Below, one piece after another: positions 25,829 through 33,183 of a stretch of DNA of 33,183 bases. The stretch covers positions 1-33,183 of the forward strand of contig JAFIEN010000006.1 in the NCBI GenBank assembly GCA_020832515.1, given 5' to 3'. Numbering within the stretch: the first letter of the stretch is position 1; every line of letters starts with the position of its first letter. Source of the stretch: Rubellimicrobium sp. Its GTDB lineage: Bacteria > Pseudomonadota > Alphaproteobacteria > Rhodobacterales > Rhodobacteraceae. The position numbers and the translations under genes are program-made. The notes under the pieces were generated by a model. That model made no database searches. It had not been told where the DNA came from and saw nothing but the letters and a program-made list of their open reading frames with translations.

Positions 25829-27571
25829 TCACGCATCGGCGGCCTGGGCTTGCGTGTCGTCAAGGCAGGCGACAAGCCCCGCCCGGTCGCGGGCGAGGAT
25901 CTCGTCCAGAAGCGAGGCGCGATCGCGCGCGGCGACGAATTCCAGCCGCCTCAGGCCCAGCGGGTCGATCTGGCTGCGCAAGACTGCAAGGGTCGCCGCA
26001 TCGGGCAGGTCCATCTCGCGGCAATCGGGGGCAAAGCGCACCTCCCATCCGGTCGCCGCGCGGATCGCGTCATGGCCCACCCCGGGCAGGGTTTCGGTCA
26101 CGACAAGCGTGCCCTCCTCTTCGTCCAGCCGCAACAGGCACAGGTCGGTCAGGACGGTCGTCCCGCCCGGCCGGTAGCCCAGTTCGGCCCGGCGCGCGCC
26201 GGTCACGCCCCGGGCAGAGCTGGCGACAGCCACCTGTTCGACAAGCGTGCGGGGCGAATGGCGGGTGACATACAGCACGTTCTGCGCATGCATGTTGGCC
26301 ACGTCCGACATGCCGCCCTGCCCGGCAAGGCGCAGGGGCGCGCCCGAGGGTTTGGTCAGTTCAAGGTTGTTGACCCGGCCCCGCCGATCCACCTGCGCCG
26401 CACCGATGATCTCATGCGTGACGCGGCCGGCCTGATAATAGGCGGCATAGGTATCCTCGCCCCCGGCATGTGCGGCGGCGGTGGCTGCGTCCAGCACCTC
26501 GTAAAGCGACAGGCTTAGCGGGCCGGGCGGCACGTCAAGATGGCCTGCGGTGAAGGTCATCAGCATCATGCCCGGCGCATGGGTCGCCCGCGCCAGCCGA
26601 TAGGCGACATTGGCCAGGGGCGAGACGGCGCCTGCGCTGGCGAAAGTGGCGTCGTCCAGCATCCGCGACAGGCGGATGGCCATGATCTCGTCCACCGTGG
26701 GCGGGTCGTCGGCCGGCTTTGCGGCAAAGGCTCCGGCCCGGATGGCCTTCGGGGCAAGGCGCGCCGCCGCGCGCAGATCCGGCGCGATCCTGCGATCCGC
26801 AAGCGCCGCCACAAGGGACGGCGCATCAAGCGCTGTCCGGATCGCCTGCCAGCCGGTCACGTATTGCGGCAGGCAGGATGTGGGCGCGGCCCCGCCGGGC
26901 ACATGCGCGATCGCACCGATCAGCGGACGCGGGATCACCGTCAGCCGCCCCATCCCGGCAAGCGCGCCTTCGGGCACGATCTCGTCCACCGTCACCAGAA
27001 CATCGCGCGCGGCCCCAGCCAGCAGCACGTCAAGCGCGCGGGCGCCAAGGATCGCCACATTGCCCGCCGCATCCGCATAGGGTGCATGGATCAGCGCCAC
27101 ATCCGGGCGCACCGCCGCGACCCGGCCATAGCTGCGGCCCGACCCCTCGTCCTGCGCGACGCACAACCCGGGACAGCGGTCCGCCATGTCCGACCCTTCG
27201 GGCAGTTGCACCGGAAGGTAAGGCAGGTTGCGCATCCCGGCCTCGAGCGCCGCGATCATCGCAAGCGCGGGCCAGTCGTGTACGGGAAGGCCGCGCGCTT
27301 CGGCCACGGCGCGGAACCGGGGCGGCAGGCCGAAGATATCAAGGCTGGAGAAACACAGGTCGATCCGCGCGATCCGCCCCGCCTCGAGCAGGATTTCCAG
27401 GGGCAGACCCCCGCCCCATGAAAACCACCTCAGGCCCCCCGGCCCGACCTTGGCAAGCTGCAGAAGTGCCGCCACCGGCACCCGCGCGAAGTGATGCCCC
27501 CCCACCGCGATCCGCGCCCCTTCCGGAATGCGCGCGACCAGTTCCTCGAGCGGGACGATGCGGGGTGTCAT
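25829..27571 (-). CDS. Fused type I CoA-transferase alpha/beta-like protein (GctA-GctB / IpdA-IpdB-like)
   Basis: N-half 'MTPRIVPLEELVARIPEGARIAVGGHHFARVPVAALLQL...HAPYADAAGNVAILG'; C-half 'DEIMAIRLSRMLDDATFASAGAVSPLANVAYRLARATHAPGMMLMTFTAG'; start chosen at ATG 27571. Confidence 0.8.
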   Translation of the reverse strand: MTPRIVPLEELVARIPEGARIAVGGHHFARVPVAALLQLAKVGPGGLRWFSWGGGLPLEILLEAGRIARIDLCFSSLDIFGLPPRFRAVAEARGLPVHDWPALAMIAALEAGMRNLPYLPVQLPEGSDMADRCPGLCVAQDEGSGRSYGRVAAVRPDVALIHAPYADAAGNVAILGARALDVLLAGAARDVLVTVDEIVPEGALAGMGRLTVIPRPLIGAIAHVPGGAAPTSCLPQYVTGWQAIRTALDAPSLVAALADRRIAPDLRAAARLAPKAIRAGAFAAKPADDPPTVDEIMAIRLSRMLDDATFASAGAVSPLANVAYRLARATHAPGMMLMTFTAGHLDVPPGPLSLSLYEVLDAATAAAHAGGEDTYAAYYQAGRVTHEIIGAAQVDRRGRVNNLELTKPSGAPLRLAGQGGMSDVANMHAQNVLYVTRHSPRTLVEQVAVASSARGVTGARRAELGYRPGGTTVLTDLCLLRLDEEEGTLVVTETLPGVGHDAIRAATGWEVRFAPDCREMDLPDAATLAVLRSQIDPLGLRRLEFVAARDRASLLDEILARDRAGLVACLDDTQAQAADA

Positions 27572-27572
27572 C

Positions 27573-28382
27573 TCATCCCGCCCCCACCACGCCGGCCCCA
27601 AGATTGCGCGAGATCGTCCGGGCCGCCTCGAGCACCATCGCGCGGGCCTCGTCCCGCGGCACGGTGGCCGCACGCTGCGGAACATAAGGCAGGGTCAGCG
27701 CCGCAACCGCCCGACCCTGATGGTCAAAGACCGGGGCCGCGATATTTGTGACACCCGAAACGGCCAAGGATTCGCGCATCTCGTATCCTGCCGCGCGGAT
27801 CTGCAGGGCGCGGGCCTCGACCGCCGCGATCTCTTCGGGGGTTCGCCCCTCGTCGCGCAGCCAGTCCAGCAGCTGGTCGCGCCGCCGGTCGCCCGCGAAG
27901 GCGTAGAGGACCGTCCCGCCGCTGGTCTCGGCAAAGTCGAACTTCGCGCCCAGCATGACGGAATAGCGCATCGGCAGCGGATTATCGACCTGCAGGACGA
28001 TCAGGAACTCATGCCCGCTCAGCACGCCCAGATGGCACGATTGCAGCGCGGCGGGGGCCAGCGACTGCATCACATGCAGCGCCGAATCCGACAGGCGCCG
28101 GACCGAGGGCATCCGGTGCGCAAGATCGAACAGCTTCAGCGACAGCCGATAGCCGTCCGAGGGCACCCGCTGATACAGGTAACCCCGCGCCTCGAGGACG
28201 ACCAGCAGGCGATAGACCTCGTGGACCGACCGGCCCATCAGATTGGCGATCTCGGTCGCGGTCAGACCGCCGACCTGCGCCGCCATGAATTCAAGGATAT
28301 CGAGTGCCTTCTCGGCCGCAGGCACCGAATAGACCCGCTTTCCGGTGCCCGACTCGCTTCCCGCCGTGCTTTCGTCGTTCAT
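27573..28382 (-). CDS. IclR family transcriptional regulator
   Basis: 'YSVPAAEKALDILEFMAAQVGGLTATEIANLMGRSVHEVYRLLVVLEARGYLYQ' wHTH plus IclR ligand domain 'LGVLSGHEFLIVLQVDNPLPMRYSVMLGAKFDFAETSGGTVLYAF'. Confidence 0.94.
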   Translation of the reverse strand: MNDESTAGSESGTGKRVYSVPAAEKALDILEFMAAQVGGLTATEIANLMGRSVHEVYRLLVVLEARGYLYQRVPSDGYRLSLKLFDLAHRMPSVRRLSDSALHVMQSLAPAALQSCHLGVLSGHEFLIVLQVDNPLPMRYSVMLGAKFDFAETSGGTVLYAFAGDRRRDQLLDWLRDEGRTPEEIAAVEARALQIRAAGYEMRESLAVSGVTNIAAPVFDHQGRAVAALTLPYVPQRAATVPRDEARAMVLEAARTISRNLGAGVVGAG

Positions 28383-29539
28383 GCCATGGCCTCGGTTCCG
28401 TCCGGCACGATCCGGCCATAGGCCTCGTTCAGCCAGTCCGCGAAGGCGGCCTCTCCGGTTCCGGTCGCCACCACATCGGCGATCCTGAGGGTCGCCTCGT
28501 GGAAGAAGGCGATATAGCCCGGCGGCCGTGTTCGCAGCCATGCAGCATCCAGCGCGGGCAGGGTCGCGGCGAAGAAGCCGTTCGAGAGGTGATTGGCGGT
28601 TTCCGAGGTCCAGGCGCTGCGGCTGCCGGGCTGGCCGCCGTGTTCGACATAGGGTCCGGACTGAAAGCCCGGGCTGCACAGATGCATCGCATAGGCGAAG
28701 GCCGCTTCGGGATTGCGCGACTGCGCGCTGATGCCGATCCCGGCCCCGCCAAGGACGGTCCGTGCCGGGGCCTGCGCCACCCGGGGCGGGGCGGCAAAGC
28801 GGATCGGCCCGGTCGTGCTGTAATTCACATAATTGAAAAGCCAGGGCACATAGGCCACCTCGTCGGTGGCGGCCATGTGATCGAGGCACCGGATCGGGTT
28901 CCAGCCCCGTGATGCCGGATGAACGACAGAGAACAGGCGGCGCAGCATGCCGATCCCCTCCCTGCTCAGCTCGGGGTCGAGGAACCGACCATCCTGCCCG
29001 CGCCCCGGGTCGGCTCCGCTCGAGGCGGCAATGGACAGGAAGGTGCCCATCAGATCCGTGGGGTTTGCAGGCCAGCCAACGAAAAGACCCCGCGGCCTCA
29101 GGCGCTCTGCCAGCGCGATGACATCGTCCAGCGTCTCTGGCAGCACTTCGCCTGCCTGGGACAGCAGATCGGGCCTCGCGGCGGCGGTCTGTCCCGCAGC
29201 ATCTATCGGCAGCCCCCAGAGACCGGACCCATAGCTGTAGGATGCCCAGGATTGCCCGACTGAGTCCTTTGCGAAGGTTTGAAGGTCCTCTGCTGTCAGG
29301 AAGGCTGACAGGTCGTGAAGCAGACGCTTTTCGGCGATGTCCCCGACAAAGGGATGATCGTAGATCAGAAGGTCGTAATCGCTGACGAAGTCGGACAGAT
29401 CGCCTTCGCCGAAGGAATACAGGCTCCGCCTGTCCCAGATCACGTCCTGACCCGTCGATGCCTTCCATGGCTGGATGCTCGCTTCCAGCGGCCCCCAGCA
29501 GCGGCGATGATCCCAGGCGATGCCCTTGAGTGTCAGCAT
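28379..29539 (-). CDS. Solute-binding-protein (family 1)-like protein lacking an evident signal peptide
   Basis: Starts 'MLTLKGIAWDHRRCWGPLEASIQPWKASTGQDVIWDRRSL'; body resembles family 1 SBP; RBS GGAAAGGGG upstream of ATG 29539; 4-bp overlap with iclR. Confidence 0.75.
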   Translation of the reverse strand: MLTLKGIAWDHRRCWGPLEASIQPWKASTGQDVIWDRRSLYSFGEGDLSDFVSDYDLLIYDHPFVGDIAEKRLLHDLSAFLTAEDLQTFAKDSVGQSWASYSYGSGLWGLPIDAAGQTAAARPDLLSQAGEVLPETLDDVIALAERLRPRGLFVGWPANPTDLMGTFLSIAASSGADPGRGQDGRFLDPELSREGIGMLRRLFSVVHPASRGWNPIRCLDHMAATDEVAYVPWLFNYVNYSTTGPIRFAAPPRVAQAPARTVLGGAGIGISAQSRNPEAAFAYAMHLCSPGFQSGPYVEHGGQPGSRSAWTSETANHLSNGFFAATLPALDAAWLRTRPPGYIAFFHEATLRIADVVATGTGEAAFADWLNEAYGRIVPDGTEAMA

Positions 29540-29571
29540 GCTGGATCCCCTTTCCAGCGATTCCCAAGCCC

Positions 29572-29612
29572 ACATTAAGCCACTTTTCATATGTGTAAAC
29601 AGTTTTCTTATG
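29572..29612 (-). promoter_or_regulatory. Putative promoter with direct-repeat operator upstream of the minus-strand operon
   Basis: Minus strand TTTACA (29599-29594), 16-bp spacer, TAATGT (29577-29572); direct repeats CATAAGAAAACTG / CATATGAAAAGTG 19 bp apart; AT-rich island in GC-rich DNA. Confidence 0.6.
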
Positions 29613-29809
29613 GGAAAAATCTTCGATGGCACGCCTCGAAAGCCGCCAGGTGGGTGCTGGCGGGAGCGCAGGATCGAGCGGGCCGATACGGACAGGCCAT
29701 CCTGCTGGGTGACGTTTTCGGAACTTGCCCACCCCGGCTGACCCGCCGCCGAAGGGTGAATGCTGGACGCCGGCAAGGGATCATGACTGGATGCCCCCCG
29801 ACAGGTGTG

Positions 29810-30026
29810 GAGAGGCGCGCCAAAAGGACCCGCTTCGAGTGCAAGCGCAGCGTCTGGGCCGCGAACAGGACCGGACCGTCTCGCGGCTGATCCTGACGCC
29901 ACGCTCGTTCAGAGGATCCCGTGCGTTCGTGAGCGAGAGAGCGGGAACCGGAAGTTCAACAATGACCGCCAGGCGGATGATCCTGGCCCGCGTCTTGAAG
30001 TCCTTGAAGGGGCCGTGCCCGCTCAT
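29810..30026 (-). pseudogene. Degenerate, frameshifted N-terminus of an IS6/IS26-family transposase
   Basis: 'MSGHGPFKDFKTRARIIRLAVIVELPVPALSLTNARDPLNERGVRISRETVR' then, in another frame, 'GPVLFAAQTLRLHSKRV', resembling recalled IS6-type 'PFKGFKT..IIRLAV....LSLRNVEDLLHERGV..S.ETVRFWWNRFGP.FAAEIR.KRV'. Confidence 0.65.
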
Positions 30027-30112
30027 CCGGGACCGCTACCCAGCCACCAGACCCGCCGCAAGCAAAGGTCCCCGACAGGACCGCTGGAGTCGTTTCCCCC
30101 GGAATGGGCGGA

Positions 30113-31027
30113 TCAGAAACGCCTGGGTAGCCACCGCTTCTCGATCCGGCAGACCATCGTGTAGGCCGGGTCGAAGACATTGCCTACGTCATAGCGCACG
30201 GTCTGCCCCATGAGATGGCTGGCCGCGACCGGGCTGAGGCCGTAGTCGTGGACAAGCCAGTTGAACATGTCGGTCGTCGCATGCTGCAGCGCCTGGTCAA
30301 GCGGCCTTGCGTTGCCGACCGAGAAGATATGGGTCGCATCCTCGCCGCGCGGCCATACCAGGCCCCGGCCCTTCTCGACTGTCAGGCGCACCTCGACCTC
30401 GAAGCAGGTCTCGATACCGGTCCCGACAATCTCGCCGTCACCTTGCGTCGCATGGCAGTCGCCGAGGAAGAAAAGCGCGCCGGGCGCAGCGACAGGAAAC
30501 CAGACGGTCGTTCCCGGGCCGAACCCGCGGTAGTCCATGTTGCCGCCGTTCTCGGCGCTGGTCGCCGTCGAAAACGCCTGCCCCAAGGCCGGCGCCACAC
30601 CGAAGCAGCCGATCATGGGCTCAAGGGGCAGGATCAGATCCTCGAGGCCGGGGACCACCGGGTCAAGGGTTGCAGTCTGCGCCTGCAGGTCGATCCGCCA
30701 GTTGACCTTGTCCCTTGGCGGGAGCTTGCCCGCTGCCTCGGGATCAACGACATTTTCAGCAAGCGAAGCAATGGTCCATCCGGTGGGCCGGATCGGAGTC
30801 ATGCGGAGGATTTCTACCTTAAGTGCGTCACCCGGCTCTGCTCCCACCACGAAGATCGGGCCGTTCATCGGGTTGGGATCCGGCGCTCGCTTCACGCCGT
30901 CCTTGTCGACGCCATGCGCGTCGATGGTTTCGGTGATCACCGTGTCACCTGACTCAACGGTCAGGCTGGCCGGCACGGAGCCGAGGACATTGTGCCATTT
31001 GTCTGCGACAAAGTGATGCGTTTTCAT
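30113..31027 (-). CDS. Acetamidase/formamidase family protein
   Basis: 'PASLTVESGDTVITETIDAHG', 'NPMNGPIFVVGAEPGDALKVEIL', 'FLGDCHATQGDGEIVGTGIET'. Confidence 0.9.
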   Translation of the reverse strand: MKTHHFVADKWHNVLGSVPASLTVESGDTVITETIDAHGVDKDGVKRAPDPNPMNGPIFVVGAEPGDALKVEILRMTPIRPTGWTIASLAENVVDPEAAGKLPPRDKVNWRIDLQAQTATLDPVVPGLEDLILPLEPMIGCFGVAPALGQAFSTATSAENGGNMDYRGFGPGTTVWFPVAAPGALFFLGDCHATQGDGEIVGTGIETCFEVEVRLTVEKGRGLVWPRGEDATHIFSVGNARPLDQALQHATTDMFNWLVHDYGLSPVAASHLMGQTVRYDVGNVFDPAYTMVCRIEKRWLPRRF

Positions 31028-31477
31028 CCTGATGACCTAGCAATGCGTTCCGATGGTAGCAAGGCTGAAAGCCGGAGGCAGGATGACCTGCCCCGATCGA
31101 GTGGTCCGGTTTCAGTCTTCGTGCATGACGGGTCTTGGCGGTACGGTCGGGCGGCTCATCCGGGACCGCCAGTCAGCCCCCTGCCCCGCCTCAGGCCAGG
31201 TTCTTCTGATAGGACCCGCGGGACCATGTCGGCCCGAACCGGGTGCCGGTGAACCCCGGAGAGGCCATCACCCTCCGCGGCTTCGAGGGCAGCGACCTTC
31301 GCCTGGAAATCTGCGCGCGCGGGATCGTTCGCCCTGACGGCGCGACCGTCACCCCCGAGCACGGATACGACTTCTTGCGACGCCCGCCTGCGGCCATCGC
31401 GGGAATGCCGCCGCCTCACAAAGCCTTGAACCTGCCCGCGCGATGGGCCAGTCTGCATCAAGGGAAAGAACCCGCAG

Positions 31478-32641
31478 GTGGAAAAGGCCAAGCCTACGGT
31501 GAACGTGGCGGGAGAGTGCATGGTACCAGGTACGCCCGAAGGGTTTCTTCAGTTCGACAGGGTCCAGAAGAGCTACGACCAGACGACCCTCGTCGTCAGG
31601 GACTTCAATCTGGATGTGGCGAAGGGCGAGTTCGTGACGCTTCTTGGTCCTTCGGGGTCGGGCAAGTCGACGGTCCTGATGATGCTCGCCGGCTTCGAAA
31701 GCCTGACCAGCGGCGACATTCGCCTGCAGGGTACCTCGATCGCACGGACGGCGCCATACAAGCGCGACATCGGCATGGTTTTCCAGAACTATGCCCTGTT
31801 CCCGCACATGACCATCGCCGAGAACCTCGCCTATCCACTGAAGCTCAGAAAGCGCCCCGCTTCCGAGATCAAGGCCAAGGTGCAGGAATACCTCGACCTC
31901 GTGGAGCTGGGCGATTTCGGCACCCGCACGCCCGCGCAGCTCTCGGGCGGGCAGCGGCAGCGGGTGGCGCTCGCGCGCGCGCTCATCTTCGCGCCGCGGC
32001 TCGTGCTGATGGACGAACCGCTTGGCGCGCTCGACAAGAAGCTGCGCGAGCAGATGCAGCTGGAGATCACCCGTCTGCACAAGCAGCTGGGCTTCACGGT
32101 GATCTACGTCACTCACGACCAGACCGAGGCGCTGACGATGTCGAACCGCATCGCAGTGTTCAACGCCGGCATCGTCCAGCAGTGCGACGCGCCGGACGTG
32201 CTCTACGAGACCCCGCGCAACGGCTTCGTGGCCGATTTCATCGGCGAGAACAACTTCCTCCCCGGAGAGGTCGTGGGCCTGACCGACACGGTGGCCGAGG
32301 TGCGCATCTCCTCGGGAGACGTCGTGCGCGCGCGCCGGGCCGACGCGGACCGCGTGGGCATGCGCTGCCAGATATCGGTGCGGCCGGAAAAGCTGTTCCT
32401 CATGCCCTCCGACCATGCCTTCGACACCAAGTTCACCGCGCGCTTCACCAACCGGCTCTACGTGGGCGACTTCATCCGCTACTTCTTCAGGCTTCCCGAT
32501 GGAACGGAACTCGTCGTCAAGGTGCTGAATGATCTGGCGGCGCCCGAATACGCCGACGACCAGGAAGTGACGCTCATCGCCGCGACCAAGGATTGTTCGG
32601 CCTTCGCACCGCACAAGGCCGTTCATGAGGACGGGACATAA
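31478..32641 (+). CDS. Polyamine/spermidine-type ABC transporter ATP-binding protein (PotA-like)
   Basis: Walker A 'GPSGSGKST', '[19 protein letters not shown]', 'VLMDEPLGALDKKLREQMQ'; GTG at 31478 or in-frame ATG at 31520 are possible starts. Confidence 0.93.
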   Translation: MEKAKPTVNVAGECMVPGTPEGFLQFDRVQKSYDQTTLVVRDFNLDVAKGEFVTLLGPSGSGKSTVLMMLAGFESLTSGDIRLQGTSIARTAPYKRDIGMVFQNYALFPHMTIAENLAYPLKLRKRPASEIKAKVQEYLDLVELGDFGTRTPAQLSGGQRQRVALARALIFAPRLVLMDEPLGALDKKLREQMQLEITRLHKQLGFTVIYVTHDQTEALTMSNRIAVFNAGIVQQCDAPDVLYETPRNGFVADFIGENNFLPGEVVGLTDTVAEVRISSGDVVRARRADADRVGMRCQISVRPEKLFLMPSDHAFDTKFTARFTNRLYVGDFIRYFFRLPDGTELVVKVLNDLAAPEYADDQEVTLIAATKDCSAFAPHKAVHEDGT

Positions 32642-32678
32642 CCCGCCCGAGACAGACCACCAACAGAGGAGACAACCA

Positions 32679-33183
32679 ATGACAACAACGACACGACTTC
32701 TGGCAGCAACCGCACTTGCGGTGATGGCCGTTCCCGCGGCGGCGCAGGACCTGACCGTGGTATCCTTCGGGGGCGCCTATGGCGCGGCACAGCGCACGCA
32801 CATGATCGACCCGTTCATGCAGGAGACCGGCGTCAACATCCTGTTCGAGGACTATTCGGGCGGCATCGCCGAGATCAAGGCGCAGGTCGAGGCCGGCAAC
32901 ATCCTCTGGGACGTGGTCGACATCGAGGTGATCGACCTCGAGCGCGCCTGCTCTGAAGGGCTTCTCGAGGAGATCCCGCGCGACATCCTGCCCGCCGGCG
33001 ACGACGGCACGCCCGCGCTCGAGGACTTCTACCCCGAGGCGCTCGCCAGCGAATGCGGCGTCGGCGTGATCTTCTGGTCCACGATCTTCGCCTACAACCA
33101 GACTGCCTTCCCGGACGGCGGCCCCAAGACCATCGCCGAGGTCTTTGACACCGAAGCCTTCCCGGGTCCGCGCGCCCTGCGCC
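32679..33183 (+). CDS. Extracellular solute-binding protein (PotD/PotF-like), truncated by the window end
   Basis: 'MTTTTRLLAATALAVMAVPAAAQDLTVVSFGGAYGAAQRTHMIDPFMQETGVNI' with signal peptide; open to the last base. Confidence 0.9.
   Translation, partial: MTTTTRLLAATALAVMAVPAAAQDLTVVSFGGAYGAAQRTHMIDPFMQETGVNILFEDYSGGIAEIKAQVEAGNILWDVVDIEVIDLERACSEGLLEEIPRDILPAGDDGTPALEDFYPEALASECGVGVIFWSTIFAYNQTAFPDGGPKTIAEVFDTEAFPGPRALR

Noticed and set aside
27573-29732. 719-aa ORF extending IclR upstream
   Set aside because: The extension is an off-frame reading of the overlapping SBP-like gene; the IclR domain begins at ATG 28382.
31243-31520. Possible coding segment before the PotA-like gene (e.g. 'ITLRGFEGSDLRLEICARGIVRPDGATVTPEHGYDFL')
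   Set aside because: No recognisable family, competing frames on both strands; insufficient support for a gene or pseudogene call.
1-33183. CRISPR arrays, tRNAs, rRNAs, toxin-antitoxin or phage-defence genes
   Set aside because: None recognised on reading; no regularly spaced repeats and all well-supported ORFs are metabolic, transport or regulatory.

Overview
High-GC, alphaproteobacterial-looking accessory catabolic region (Rhodobacterales-like by gene style; this is inference). It encodes parts of four ABC importers. (1) Bases 70-4086: a CUT1 sugar system (two permeases, UxuA-type mannonate dehydratase, MalK-type ATPase) whose binding protein would lie off the left edge. (2) Bases 7496-11873: a complete CUT1 system with a Tat-type binding protein, embedded among three Gfo/Idh/MocA oxidoreductases, a bicupin, a ROK kinase and a TIM-barrel isomerase/epimerase. 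(3) Bases 21153-25656, minus strand: a CUT2 (RbsABC-like) system, in a ~13 kb co-directional array with SMP-30 lactonase, aldose epimerase, SDR, enoyl-CoA hydratase, type III CoA-transferase, a fused GctA-GctB-like protein, an IclR regulator and a solute-binding-protein homologue with no visible signal peptide. (4) Bases 31478-end: a PotA/PotD-like system, truncated by the window edge, divergent from an acetamidase/formamidase. A LuxR-type regulator lies at 15257-16267 and a decayed IS6-family transposase remnant at about 29.8-30.0 kb. The most interesting candidates are the signal-less binding protein plus IclR plus fused CoA-transferase module with its putative repeat-containing promoter, the mix of CUT2 sugar uptake with CoA-thioester enzymes, and a glycosidase-free Gfo/Idh + TIM-barrel + cupin sugar-processing cluster. 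No tRNA, rRNA or CRISPR was recognised. All family calls are by eye from the translated ORFs; no searches were run.
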